NCBI GenBank assembly: GCA_963693315.1
Contig: OY856186.1
Coordinates: 281,164,346 to 281,228,345 of the forward strand
DNA from: Diogma glabrata
Taxonomy: Eukaryota > Arthropoda > Insecta > Diptera > Cylindrotomidae
Direction of reading: 5' to 3'
Length of the DNA stretch: 64,000 nt
The notes under the pieces: generated by a model
The model's database searches: none
What the model was told of the DNA's origin: nothing
Seen by the model: only the letters and a program-made list of their open reading frames with translations
Part shown: piece by piece, positions 10,192 through 22,449 of the stretch
Layout of the letters: each line of letters starts with the position of its first letter
Position numbering within the stretch: position 1 is the stretch's first letter
Program-made: the position numbers and the translations under genes

Positions 10192-10454
10192 GGTAATGTT
10201 TATTGTAGAAAAATTTCTTCGATTGTGCGCAATCGGTTAGAAATTGAAGCAGTTTGTTTGTTCATTGAAACGTAAAAAAATTAGATGTGTTAAATTTCAC
10301 AAAGTAGATGAAGCCGTTAAAAATGGATCAATATAATGAGCTAATAAAATGTTCCTCTGAGAAATATTGCTTACAGTGTACACTATAGAGTTCAAATTTA
10401 GGATTTTGTAAACTCTAGTGTATTAAACTTTAAAGATAGAGCGAAAACACTCAT

Positions 10455-10575
10455 AAGGCTTGAAGCCACATACATCAGAAACAGTTTTTCATACAAACTT
10501 TACAGAAACCGAACTTTTTTCTGTCAAATTTGTATGAAATTCTGTTTCTGTTTCTGTTGTATGTGATTGCCCGGC
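10455..10575. repeat. ~120-bp palindromic hairpin, possible small MITE
   Basis: Left strand aagccacatacatcagaaac, right strand carrying gtttctgttgtatgtgattg and then ggctt. The arms pair with few mismatches around a loop centred near 10515, and inner parts also pair (ttcatacaaa / tttgtatgaa). No coding sequence. Confidence 0.6.
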
Positions 10576-10959
10576 TTTAGATGTCGTTCATTTTATTTCG
10601 AAGTCGTGATAAAAAGTTAAAGCAACTACCATAAGCTATTGTCTCAAAAAACCTGGGATAACTACGATCGTATACTTCGACAGTAACTGATAAAAGGGAG
10701 TTTATTAGACGACTCATACTAAATAGAATCTGAGTATGATGATTTATAGAAATTCGAACAAATTTTTATTTTTGGTGTACGGGAGTGACGATAATGCCTA
10801 CTCCAGTCCCTGCTATTGACATATATATGAGCTAACGTTAGATATCACATATCACTGACAATAGCAGTGAGATATTATTAGCCAAGGTGTTATCTTAAGG
10901 GTGCTGCCAGATGAACTCTATTGTTATGGAATATATCTCGATGATGGCTCTCTATTTTG

Positions 10960-12115
10960 TTTTTTTAAATAAAAAGTGTTATGTTATAAGAGTTACAATA
11001 TGTGTGACAAAAGCACATAGATACCTGATAAGATCTAATTAGCACAACAATATGCGTTCTGAGGTGTCGAGAACGCTTTTTTCAAACCTTAGTGGATCGA
11101 AGGCACTCGTGACTATTGATTCAGGCAAAGCATTCCATTCGTACGATGTATGGACAAAGAGATCCTTCTTCATTTTATCACTATGGCAATGAGTGACCAG
11201 TAAAACACCATTGACCATTGACAGGTAAAACAGGGTAAAAAAATATGGTTGGCGCATGATGGATCCGATTTCATCCGAGCACTGCTAGTGACGATATTTA
11301 TAAAAAACACCGAGATCAGAGAATTAAGATTTGAAGTTATGTTTCAATCACAACTCGTGTAGCACGTTTTTGAACAGAGTTCGAAAGAGTCAGGATGGAA
11401 ACAGATGCAGCACCCCAAACTTGACAACAATACTCCATACAAGGACGAATGTAGGACTTACAAATGTGGAGTAATTAATATGGAGTAAAATATTTTTTGC
11501 ATCTATTGAGGACTGAGTTTTCTTGGTGCGCTCTTTACATTTACACCATTATACGATCATTCTAGAGTAAGTCGATAGAAATTTTGACGACCAATAAAAT
11601 TTTTCTCATTCGTCTATTTGTTTGTCACACAAACTAATCAAAATATCTTTGGCAAACTCGGTCGTTGATCTGGCAACAATCAATAGCCATGTTTTGGTGA
11701 AGTTAAAATTGAACATTTTTCAGCCACCCCAATTGGAAACTTTTGCCAGGCTATCATTTACATTTATGGCAGCGTCTTTCCGGGCGGGCTTTATTCGTTC
11801 ATGCATTTTCCCAAGATAGGAAAACGAACGACTTGTACAGTATACTATCATCTGCAAAATTATTAATTGGGTTACTGATGATTTTCATTTCATATAAATT
11901 AAAAATAAAGTGGTGACAAAACTAAGCCTTGGGGTAAATCAGCGTTAATTAATTTAGACGCAGAAGAAAAGCCATCGATGAATACCGAAATGTATCGGTC
12001 GGTGAAAAAGTTTTGAATATACTACACAACTGCGGGGTTAAATCCGTACGCTACGCGCTTGCTGATCAGGTTTGTAGCCCGGATTTGATCAAATGCAAAT
12101 TGACGACCAAATTGT
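10960..12115 (-). pseudogene. Degenerate CR1/jockey-like LINE fragment
   Basis: The minus strand matches the LINE at 4757-6658 from about its SKAFDR motif (12100) to its 3' UTR. The best preserved part is 11039-11257, reading HCHSDKMKKDLFVHTSYEWN then ALPESIV. Frames are broken several times. The 3' end at about 10960 abuts a short T-run on the plus strand, consistent with a poly(A) tail. It is 5'-truncated inside the RT domain. Confidence 0.8.
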
Positions 12116-12609
12116 AATTAAAGTGGAAAATATTATTCAACTTTTCCTTAAACAACAGAAAATTACTGATTATTTTTCAGTAAAAAAATTGTCCATCAAA
12201 GCTTAATCTGAGTAGCCACATATTCAAACATTCTCATTCGAAAATATTAACATACATATGTTTATGTAGCATCGGTTTGATTAGCTTTAACATAATTATT
12301 TTATGATAATGAATTGTTTTTAAACTGTATGTTGCTATTTTTTGTGATCGCTTTTATATCAATTAACATGTAGTAAATAATTTAATATGAAATACAATGA
12401 TATAATGAGCCTAACAGGCAAATTTGCTTATGCTTTTATAATTTTTCTGGATATAACGTACCATGGTGTATAACGTACGCTTACGTCGGTCCCTTGACCG
12501 TACTTTATAAACGAGTTTTACTGTAGTATAAAATCATCTGTTTTTGTTTGTTTAAATTTTATTGTAAATATTAACATAATTTTAATTTTGTAATGTTCTC
12601 TTCAGTGCT

Positions 12610-12815
12610 AATCAGACAGCTGATGATGGTTTTTATTTAAAACCGAAATGCATCCTAATTAATATGTTTAGTTAAAATAATATGAAAAAAGAAGAATAAA
12701 AATTTTATACCAAAAAAGTGTGAATAATTTGCTTTGTTTTTTTTTGTGTTTTTTTATGCTGTACATACAAAATTTTTAGTGAATCTATGAAAAACGGAGG
12801 TAGTTTTTGATTTAT
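12610..12815 (+). repeat. Penelope-like terminal repeat, right copy
   Basis: Inverted match of 8325-8525, running from the CTGATGATGG area to ggaggtagtttttgattta. Confidence 0.75.
12620..12648 (+). ncRNA. Hammerhead-like ribozyme core (plus strand)
   Basis: CTGATGA (12620-12626), a helix-II hairpin GGTTTTTATTTAAAACC, then GAAA (12645-12648). It is the partner of the motif at 8494-8522. The upstream strands for helices I and III are not evident, so activity is uncertain. Confidence 0.5.
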
Positions 12816-13015
12816 AGATTTTTAAAAATACAATCTTCATTGTGTTGTTGATTTTCCTAATTGAAGGTACATCATTATATTGATTTTGTGAGTTTCAATT
12901 AAAGTTCGTGTTATGATCCAGTAATAATATTTATTAAAGATAGTGTGTGATTTAATTAATTAAATACTCATATGAAAAGGTGGGTTATTTTTGCATAGTT
13001 TATTCAAACCCAATA

Positions 13016-13354
13016 TTAATTTTTTGACCCCCTTTGTTGTTCCCAATAGAGGTTAATTCGTATCTTTAAGGTACGATTTTGGATCACCTGTTTTGCATGC
13101 AAAATTGCAACTACCGCTATTTGGAAGCTGTAGCATTTATATTCAGCGCTAGCTCGAAAACGTCGACTAAAACACCTGGTCTCACAGGCATTATCATGTA
13201 TTTGACGAAGGTGGTGTGTTTGACATAGCGGGTGGTCACATGATCGTTGAAGGTCGGGATACTCATGACCATGGATGTGACAGTAAATTATTGTTTGCTT
13301 TTTAATTATATTTGTGAAACCGAAGTGCTTACCGAAGTGAAAAAGGAAAAACAC
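13016..13354 (-). other. Unrecognised 112-codon open frame
   Basis: Open frame on the minus strand with several Cys and His residues (CHIHGHEYPD, CDHPLCQTHH). Base composition here is less AT-rich than the surroundings, hinting at former coding DNA or a mobile element. I recognise no family, no splice pattern and no relative elsewhere in the window. It could be a chance frame. The rest of 12825-13390 shows nothing else. Confidence 0.2.
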
Positions 13355-13394
13355 ATTACTTATACGTATTTAAGTTCGTGTCATAATAATTCTT

Positions 13395-13560
13395 AATAGA
13401 TGAAAAACGTGTTCTAGACAGAGTTGTGAAAACTTGACCATTTTTGATTTTCCTGAAACTTGGCATATAAGTAGTATGGACAAAATAAAAAATACAACTT
13501 ATTATAAAATTTTTTTAAAGTGCTTAGTTTGAGCATAGGAGCATCATTTTTTCAAACAAC
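13395..13560 (+). repeat. Inverted repeat arm, left (partner 21785-21950)
   Basis: Shares, inverted, tgaaaaacgtg, then accatttttgattttcctga, then a cataagtagta / acaaaataaaaaatac block with 21785-21950. The two arms bracket the satellite array and repeat unit A. Confidence 0.7.
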
Positions 13561-13599
13561 TTCCATTAACAAAAAATTTTAAAATCAATTAAATTTTAA

Positions 13600-16500
13600 T
13601 TTTTACTTCACCACAATTTTAAATTGTGTGAAGTAATGCAATCTATCGTGAAAAAAAAAAATCTTACATACCCCAAATTTTATTTTATCTTTTGTTTTGG
13701 ACCATCCTCTATCTAAATAGCCAATAAAAATTTTGGTGTACGTCTGTGTGTGGGTGGGTGGGTGGGTGAGTTTTCTGCATAGGATCTTGATGAAACTTTG
13801 GCAAATGATACAGGTTCACTTGAAAATGGAAGATCTGGATTCATTTCAAATTTGGACAAAATGGCGGGGGGTCTCCCGAACACCTCTAAGTTTAAATCTT
13901 GAATAACTTCTGATCCCGGGATATGATCTTATTGAAACTTAGTATATAAGGTTTTAGTACTGTTTCCAATATTTCTGCATACCAACTTCCGGTTTGTCAC
14001 TTCCGGTTAAAAAGTTTTTTTTTCAAGTGTTTATCCCTACTGTAGCCTACAATTACCGATCGATTTTCATGAAACGTTGCGAAAAGCTTTTAAATAATAT
14101 GATAAAGATTTTATCAGCTTTTGGAGCACATTGGATAAAGGGTTGGGGGGTCCACCATACAACAGGTGGTTTTTTCCACAAAGTTTTTAAGTTTGTTGGG
14201 AGCATAAAACATTCATTCGTGAATGAATTTTGATGACACTTTGGAAAAAGACGCAAACATGTATGACAAAGAACTGATTAGTTTTTGAGCGATAGTGAAC
14301 AAAGTGGTGGGGGGTCCCTGGAGCACCTGTTTTTTTGAAAGCTCTATAACTTCTGTACCTGATAAGCGAATTGGATGAAACTTGGTACATGAGTATGTAG
14401 TACGGTTAACAATAGTTTTGCATCCCAACTTCCGGTTTTTCACTTCCGGTAAAAAAAATTTTTTTGTACTTTTTTGAAGTTTTTTCAGTGTCTTTATGCA
14501 CACTACAGCCCACAATAATGAAGTGATTATGATGAAACTTATGGAATAGAGTTCCAATTAGTGTGAAAAGATAATTATCATGTTTTGGGACACATTGATC
14601 AAAGTGTTGGGGGGTCTACCATACAAATGCTGACTTTTCACACTTTGTTTTTAAAGTTTGTTGGGAGCATACAGACTTCGTTCATTAATTTATTTTAATG
14701 AAACTTTAGAAAAAGATGGAGACTTAAGTAAAAAAGAACTGATTAGTTTTTGGATAATATTGGAATAAGTGGTGGGGGTCCTCCCGAACACCTGTTTAAT
14801 GTGTCACACTTTTTTCAATGTTTGTTGGGAGCACACAGCATTCGTTCGTTATCGAATTATGATGACACTTTGGAAAAAGATGCAAACATGTATGGCAAAG
14901 AACTGATTAGTTTTTGAGCGATAGTGAACAAAGTGGTGGGGGGTCCCTGGAGCATATGTTTTTTTGAAAGCTCTATAACTTCTGTACCTGATAAGCGAAT
15001 TGAATGAAACTTGGTACATGAGTATATAGTACGGTCTACAATAGTTCTGCATCCCAACTTCCGGTTTTTCACTTCCGGAAAAAAAAATTTTTTTGTACTT
15101 TTTTGAAGTTTTTTCAGTGTCTTTATGCACACTACAGCCTACAATAATAAGGTGATTATGATGAAACTTATGGAATAGGGTTCCAATTAGTGTGAAAAGA
15201 TAATTATTATGTTTTGGGACACATTGATCAAAGTGTTGGGGGGTCTACCATACAAATGCTGACTTTTCACACTTTGTTTTTAAAGTTTGTTGGGAGCATA
15301 CAGACTTCGTTCATTAATTTATTTTAATGAAACTTAAGGAAAAGATGGAGACTTAAGTAACAAAGAACTGATTAGTTTTTGGATAGTATTGGAATAAGTG
15401 GTGGGGGTCCTCCCGAACACCTGTTTAATGTGTCACACTTTTTTCAATGTTTGTTGGGAGCACACAGCATTCGTTCGTTATCGAATTATGATGACACTTT
15501 GGAAAAAGATGCAAACATGTATGGCAAAGAACTGATTAGTTTTTGAGCGATAGTGAACAAAGTGGTGGGGGGGTCCCTGGAGCACCTGTTTTTTTGAAAG
15601 CTCTATAACTTCTGTACCTGATAAGCGAATTGGATGAAACTTGGTACATGAGTATATAGTACGGTCTACAATAGTTCTGCATCCCAACTTCCGGTTTTTC
15701 ACTTCCGGTAAAAAAAATTTTTTTGTACTTTTTTGAAGTTTTTTCAGTGTCTTTATGCACACTACAGCCTACAATAATGAAGTGATTATGATGAAACTTA
15801 TGGAATAGGGTTCCAATTAGTGTGAAAAGATAATTATCATCTCTTAGGACACATTGATCAAAGATCAAAGTGGTGGGGGGTCTACCATACAAATGCTGAC
15901 TTTTCACGCTTTGTTTTTTAAGTTTGTTGGGAGCATACAGACTTCGTTCATTAATTTATTTTAATGACACTTTGGAAAAAGATGGAGACTTAAGTAACAA
16001 AGAACAGTTTAGTTTTTGGATAACATTGGAATAAGTGGTGGGGGTCCTCCCGAACACCTGTTTAATGTGTCACACTTTTTTCAATATTTGTTGGGAGCAC
16101 ACAGCATTCGTTCGTTATCGAATTTTGATGACACTTTGGAAAAAGATGCAAACATGTATGGCAAAGAACTGATTAGTTTTTGAGCGATAGTGAACAAAGT
16201 GGTGGGGGGTCCCTGGAGCACCTGTTTTTTTGAAAGATCTATAGCTTCTGTACCTGATAAACGAATTGGATGAAACTTTGTACATAAGCATTTAGTATGA
16301 TTTACAAAAATTCTGCATCCCAACTTCCGGTTTTTTACTTCCGGTAAAAAAATTTGTTTTTAATTGTTGGCAGTTTTTTCAGTATCTTTATGCACACTAC
16401 AGCCTACAATACTGAAGTGATTATGATAAAACTTATGGAAAGGTTTCAATTAGTGTAAGAAGATAATTATCATCTCTTAGGACACATTGATCAAAGTGGC

Positions 16501-17000
16501 GGGGGATCTACCATACAACTGCTGACTTATCACACTTTGTTTTTAAAGTTTGTTAGGAGCATACAGATTTCATTCATTAATCAATTTTAATGGCACTTTG
16601 AAAAAAGATAAAGACTTTATTGACAAAGAATTGACTAGTTTTTGGACAATATTGGGATAAGTGGTGGGGTCCTCCCGAACACCTGTTTATTGTTTCAATG
16701 TTTGTTGGAAGCATACAACATTCGTTCGTTAAGTAATTTTGATTACACTTTGCAAAAAGATGCAAATATGTATGGCAAGGAACTGATTAGTTTTTTTAGC
16801 GATAGTGAACAAAGTGGTAGGGGGTCCTCCAAGCACCTATTATTTTGGAAGCTCAATAACTTCTGTACCTGATAATCGAGTTAGATGAAATTTGGTACAT
16901 ACATATTTAGTACGGTTTACAACAGTTCTGCATCCTTACTTCTGCTTTTTCACTTCCGATAAAAATTTTTTTACTTTTTCTCGTACAACAGAATTTATGT
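13600..17000 (+). repeat. Satellite array, ~630-bp unit with internal subrepeats
   Basis: The phrase gttgggagca plus a cattcgttcg-like block recurs near 14196, 14823, 15452, 16089 and 16705, spaced about 616-637 bp. Each unit holds related subunits in which a tgatgaaactt or tgacactttgg block is followed by gaactgattagtttt and a ggtggggggtcc block, with two ttccggtttt boxes. Central units are very similar and edge units more diverged, as expected from unequal exchange. Minus-strand open frames here recur with every unit and look like shadows of the repeat, not genes. Confidence 0.85.
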
Positions 17001-17160
17001 TTGTTGGGATACTACTGCCTGCTTTAATATTTTTATTATTAGAACTACGAAGTCCATAATATTTGTTAGCTTTTAATTAAAGTATTTTATGGATATTAGC
17101 TCATTATATATCCAGAACACTATGTTTCCAGAGCTGTGGTGAAGTCAGCCTATGCATCAG
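16965..17160 (+). repeat. Dispersed repeat, copy of 57225-57415
   Basis: Both copies contain actttttctcgtacaacaga, then a tgtttgttgggatact block, and end with tttccagagctgtggtgaag. Here it terminates the satellite array; at 57225 it stands alone. It could be the terminal sequence of a mobile family. Confidence 0.7.
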
Positions 17161-17164
17161 CGTC

Positions 17165-17490
17165 GCAATATTTTTTTTAAATTTAGTTCTAGCCTTATTT
17201 TAAAATATATCAAATCTACAAAGAAGTGTTAATTCGTTCGTGTTCTTGAGATATTTAATTTTAAAGATTTTTGGTCCAACTAAAATTCGAATTTTTTATC
17301 ATTTATTCGAACTTCAGTGGTTAAAATTTTTTGATGATAAAAATTATTAGAAAAAATAATGAACAATTAGAATTTTAGACGGACTAAAAATCTTGAAAAT
17401 TATATATCTCAAGAACACGAATTAACGCCTCTTTGTAAATTTGATATATTTTAAAGTAAGGTAAGAACTATATTTAAAAAAAAAAGTTCA
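17165..17490. repeat. Imperfect inverted repeat centred near 17330
   Basis: Left-arm blocks such as gttcttgagatatttaattt and aaagatttttggtcc are mirrored on the right by ggactaaaaatcttg and a tatctcaagaac block. The right arm is repeated again in direct orientation at 17550-17650. A further piece at 17490-17545 is the inverse of 13545-13605. Confidence 0.65.
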
Positions 17491-17651
17491 AATTTAATTG
17501 ATTTTAAAAAATCTTTTGTTAATGGAAGTTGTTTGAAAAAATGAAGAAAAATTCGAATTTCAGTCATACTAAAAATCTTTAAAATTAAATACCTCAAGAA
17601 CAAAAATTAATGCCTCTGAGTTAATTTGAAATATTTTAGAGTAAAGATAAA

Positions 17652-18957
17652 AAAACGGAAAAAACACTTTAAAAAGTAAAAAATTGCACGACCATAATAT
17701 TATGCACAAAACTTATAAGCAGCTTGCTTGGTAATTAAAAATTAATTAAATCAAAACAAATCTTTTGATCCAAATAGTCAAAAACATTGTAACATATATT
17801 GAATTTGAAACATTTGTTTTAATAAACAAAACCTGAATAATTCTTTTTTAATAAAAAATCAACTAAGTATGTATTGAAAAATAAATAATTTAAGAAACAT
17901 AATAAATATAAATATCAATGCAAAAAAATAATATAAGAATAAACGTTAAAAAATTATATCTAACTATTCATTTCATTTCTTCACAAATAACTGAAATCAA
18001 TTGGTTCACGACCGAATTTATTAATCTCAATCATTACTTTATCCCATAAACTGTTTTATGAATATATGTTTATGAATTAAATTAATAATAAAACAAAACT
18101 GTAAATAGAAAAAATGATTTTCTCTTCACATCTAATTGTTTAACCCATAATTAATTTAAATTTAACTGGGACCTATATTTGTTACGCTAATGTCTACTTC
18201 TAAATAGTATGAATTTTTGTTATATCTGGTCGTCGCGGGCATGTTTTTTTCTCTCTGAACTATATTTGAAAAAATTGTTTTAGAAAATGTTAGTGTTGAC
18301 GGCTTTAAGCATCATATTTATTCTGTCTAATTTCTCTAATTCTTCATAGTTGAGAGAGATAAAAGCATACCCGCGACGACCAGATATAACAAAAATTCAT
18401 ACTATTTAGAAGTAGACATTAGCGTAACAAATATAGGTCCCAGTTAAATTTAAATTAATTATGGGTTAAACAATTAGATGTGAAGAGAAAATCATTTTTT
18501 CTATTTACAGTTTTGTTTTATTATTAATTTAATTCATAAACATATATTCATAAAACAGTTTATGGGATAAAGTAATGATTGAGATTAATAAATTCGGTCG
18601 TGAACCAATTGATTTCAGTTATTTGTGAAGAAATGAAATGAATAGTTAGATATAATTTTTTAACGTTTATTCTTATATTATTTTTTTGCATTGATATTTA
18701 TATTTATTATGTTTCTTAAATTATTTATTTTTCAATACATACTTAGTTGATTTTTTATTAAAAAAGAATTATTCAGGTTTTGTTTATTAAAACAAATGTT
18801 TCAAATTCAATATATGTTACAATGTTTTTGACTATTTGGATCAAAAGATTTGTTTTGATTTAATTAATTTTTAATTACCAAGCAAGCTGCTTATAAGTTT
18901 TGTGCATAATATTATGGTCGTGCAATTTTTTACTTTTTAAAGTGTTTTTTCCGTTTT
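17652..18957. repeat. 1.3-kb near-perfect palindrome (unit A)
   Basis: The arms of about 590 bp run 17652-18245 and 18365-18957, centred at 18304. The outer ends are aaaacggaaaaaacac and gtgttttttccgtttt. The arms look almost identical over their whole length. The ~120-bp centre still pairs partly (ctctctgaactat / atagttgagagag). The equivalent palindrome in unit B differs at several sites, and there both arms differ together. Confidence 0.92.
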
Positions 18958-19712
18958 ATTTCACTATTTTTTTCATGATAATTCACTCAATATTTTAGGC
19001 ATCTCGTTATTTTGGCTCGGTAGGATCGAACTATTAAATTTTATTAAATTTAAGCAAACAGAACAGTTTTCGGACCCGAGCTCTTTTTCACTTTTCTCGA
19101 CTAGGATAAAAAACCATAAATTGGTGTACGTTAGTCAGCATTCGATTTAGTAAACTCTTACTCCAAACAAATTGTGTGATTGTTAAGATGCACAGTTGCG
19201 ATGAACGGAACAATGTAAATTGTGGCGATCGACCGAACGATCGAAATAGTGAATGCGCCTTTAATTAAATATTGCAGGTCACCATCTTGATTTTCATGTA
19301 CTTTTCTTGTGGTTTTGGCATGTCACAAGCCACATGTCACACATAATCTTCTCTTTTGTTTTTATGATTAATTTAATTGTTTTATTTATCTATCTGCAAT
19401 GAATTAAATATATGAAATAAAATTTAAAAAAAACAACGCCATGTAAGAACAAATATTTTATTTATTAAATAGAGGGTGGTCCATATATGTATGGTATATT
19501 TCATTGATTTGCCTGTTGGTAAATTTATTTCATAACTCATGAATCTAATCAACTTTTTATAAAAACGATATGTCATTTAGCGTAGAAGAAAAGAGTGAAC
19601 TTCCAATAAAAAAGCAAATAAAAGCTGAGTGCGTTAGAAATACTGGAAATGGAACATTACAATTAGTTGATTAGTTGAAGGAGGTTTTAACCGTTTTATC
19701 AACATATGCGCT

Positions 19713-19925
19713 ATGGCTGCAGCACATTTTAATGCAATTACCAGACAATTCCCAGATCTACGAATAGCTGCTGTAGAGTCTCTAAAATATAATTCTTTGA
19801 ATTCTGAATTAGTAATTGTTGGCTTATCAACGATAATGTCATTTCTTCAAGGTCGTCCTGTCATTAAATTTAATTACGCCGCATTGACGCAACTCAATTG
19901 GATTCATCATCACAGTATCAACTAA
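19713..19925 (+). other. Unrecognised 70-codon frame in repeat unit A
   Basis: It starts MAAAHFNAITRQFPDLRIAA and has a near-identical partner at 28343-28555. Upstream, at 19570, another short open frame (MSFSVEEKSELPIKKQIKAE) also recurs. Most differences between the copies are conservative, but two copies of one repeat will share open frames by descent. I recognise no domain. Confidence 0.25.
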
Positions 19926-21784
19926 ACTATGGGAATCAATCATCCATAGAACCACTTATATTTGGGGACATTTGTCATACAGCACTGGGTTTACTTCCCT
20001 TGGGAATGTTTTCTAAAAATTCAGTTTTTACGTTTTGATACTTAAAACATTTTATTTCATTCTATAAGTCTTTTAATATTTCTGAAAAATTATAAGAGGC
20101 TTCGTTTGATAGATAAATAAAATTAATAATAATTTTTCAGAGCTCCATGATATCGAAAAACTTTATATGTTGATCTTTTTGTGCCTTTATGGTACAATGA
20201 TACATACAATTTGCAAAAATTGTTTGCAATTATACAATTTGCAAAACTCAAATTGAAAATACCTTTTGGATTTTCAATTAAGATATATAATTTTAATTTT
20301 ATTGAATAAGTTATAAAAATATCAAATGATATTTTTGATTCAATATAATATGTTATAATGTTGTTATCTTGATAACAACATTATGGTTTCTGATCCCTAC
20401 CGCTTCGTATTTGTTATAAAAATTGACTTGATGAGATGTAATAGAAAGTAAAAACAAAGTAAAGTTAAAATTTTTATTGGTTAATATTTATTGGTTCTTG
20501 TTATTAACATTGTACATTTTTGATTATTTTAAGATTAAGAATATACGTAAATGAGCTAAGAAAATTTAAACGATTTATTTGTACGAACATATATTTTCCA
20601 TATCAGCTCCACTGATTTTCGCTTGACTTATAGTCATTCACCTACAACATATTTTATCTAAACTAACAGTTTGAAAGGCTTCTACAGAAAGCTATTTAAA
20701 ATTAGATAAAGCTTTAAAAATAAACCTTACAAATGTATGATTGTTTTACTCAGTTTTTATTATACATATTTCAAAATATATTGATTGTTACACTTTTTTT
20801 ATGATTCTATGTTCTGTTACATTACAATCCTTACAGATTTAATTATCTCATAACACTTCTGCAGTTTCAATACCATAATGCCTCAAACAATAATCATGGA
20901 TGAAATGATATGAAAAGTATCAAGCGTTTTTTATTAAATCAAGAGTCAAATGTCTATGATATTTTCATTCAAACCATAAATCAAAATACATATCTTTACA
21001 AATTACAAATACATATCCTTTATTTGTAAATTTAAAAAACTTCATTCATTAATTTTTTCATATATCATATATCATACTATAACAAGTATTTAAAATAATT
21101 TTTCTATTTATTACTACCACACTCATATTCCAAATGTGCGATAGATAAAACAAAAATATGTAAGTACTTTCGATTCATCATAGAGTCCTTTTTTGTATTG
21201 TAAAAATATAATAAATAATTCTTTATAGTTCGTCTCTGAGTTTTTTTTTGTTCAATTTATCCCGTTACGGTCTGTTTTGTTTAAAATTCAAAATTTTAAC
21301 CAATTTTGGGAATTTTTATCTGGAAAACTATTATCTTGGGAACGGCGTAACTTGCAAACCTGGGGTAAATTTTAATGGAAAGATTTTGCCAAAACTAGGC
21401 TCCATCTCTAAAATCAATACATACTAATGGTTCTACGATTTTTAAATGACAATTGAATCTCAAGGTTATGAATATTAATGTATAGTAATAGACGAAGTTA
21501 TTTTCACTGGTCGTGCTCAATAACTATCGCTATTGCACAACATATTTTCAGAAAAAAAATTAATTAAATTCCTATTGATCTTCGACCCTAGTGCCATCTT
21601 TAAAAAAGTGTTTTCAATATTTTTATTTAAAAATTAATTATAAAAACAATTAAATAATTTTTTTTTCACACGACTAACTAATCATATATCAAACAAAAAA
21701 TAGTTCGATGAAATCGGTATAGCCGTTCTTGACCAATTTAATTTCAAAGTTACATCGGATTGGCAAAATTTTCATTTTTCATGC

Positions 21785-21950
21785 ATGTGCCTATGCTCAA
21801 ACTATGCACTTTAAAAAAATTTTAAAATAAGTAGTATTTTTTATTTTGTCCCTACTACTTATATGCCAAGTTTCAGGAAAATCAAAAATGGTCAAGTTCA
21901 AATCTCGACTTTTTCACCTGCGTAGATCACGTTTTTCATCAACAGTGTAT
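21785..21950 (-). repeat. Inverted repeat arm, right (partner 13395-13560)
   Basis: See 13395-13560. The stretch 21532-21784 and the following 21951-22440 are AT-rich with no gene I can support. Confidence 0.7.
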
Positions 21951-22449
21951 TAATTAATTAGTAGTTAGTTTTGATTAGCATAAATCATTATAGTTTCACT
22001 TTGTGTTAATCTATTTGAAGTCCATTAAACTGTATAGTATTAATAGTTATAGTGTATTGTGTGCAGTTGCTTTTCTTACTGATTCCTAATGATTTATAGT
22101 TTTTTTAATGTAACAGAGACCATCATCAGCGAAGCGCTTGGCAGATGTTTTTGGGTAAGTTTGTTTTCTTAACAAAATATGTTTGTGTTTGTTTTTTGAG
22201 TCATATGGAGGTAGGTCGATGAGATTCGTTACCCTCTCCAATACACATTTATTTTTTATACTTTTTTAAAGTTTAGTTAAAATGATTATGATCTTTTTAT
22301 TACAAATGAAATTTAATAATGAATAAAGCTAATCATAATTTAAATATGAGATAATTTATTTTGTGTGTCTGGGATTGAAAGGGGTCTCAACATGAATGAG
22401 TTTTGCTGTACCAGGGTGCTTAATTTTGTTTAATTAAATTTTTATTATA

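Larger units (their letters stand above)
9668..12523 (+). mobile_element. Decayed pogo/Tc1-type DNA transposon with TA target duplication
   Basis: The ends are inverted: CAGTAAAACTCG at 9668 and CGAGTTTTACTG ending at 12523. Each is flanked by TA (9666-9667 and 12524-12525). Imperfect inversion continues inward about 80 bp (GTAC-rich). A short coding remnant at 10117-10191 looks like the start of a pogo-type transposase. A LINE fragment (10960-12115) and a small hairpin (10455-10575) inserted later. Apart from these the interior is decayed AT-rich sequence. Confidence 0.8.
8325..12815 (+). mobile_element. Penelope-like retroelement remains with inverted terminal repeats
   Basis: About 200 bp at 8325-8525 recurs inverted at 12610-12815. 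Both copies hold a hammerhead-ribozyme-like core. Next to the left copy, on the plus strand, lies a C-terminal GIY-YIG-like coding fragment (8558-8767). Penelope-like elements are known for terminal repeats in direct or inverted arrangement, for a GIY-YIG endonuclease, and for hammerhead motifs in the terminal repeats. The reverse transcriptase is gone. A MITE-like repeat (8790-9510) and a pogo-like transposon (9668-12523) sit between the coding remnant and the right repeat. Confidence 0.7.
17652..21531 (+). repeat. Repeat unit A, 3.9-kb dispersed element
   Basis: It matches unit B (26294-30029) from the palindrome's left end to ctatcgctattgcacaa. Both begin with a 1.3-kb palindrome and continue with about 2.5 kb of AT-rich DNA containing a 70-codon open frame. 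Unit A has an extra segment of about 155 bp near 20341-20497 and a short one near 20211-20240. Sharp shared ends suggest a mobile element, but no transposase and no clear target duplication were found. Its family is unknown to me. Confidence 0.75.

Noticed and set aside
11622..11819. 65-codon plus-strand frame
   Set aside because: It mirrors the antisense frame at 5659-5997 in the better LINE copy, so it is a shadow of the decayed LINE.
13994..16872. Repeated 60-120-codon frames in the satellite
   Set aside because: They recur with each repeat unit on both strands, with frame changes and no recognisable domain.
13600..17000. CRISPR-like array
   Set aside because: The units are hundreds of bases long without unique spacers, and the DNA is clearly animal.
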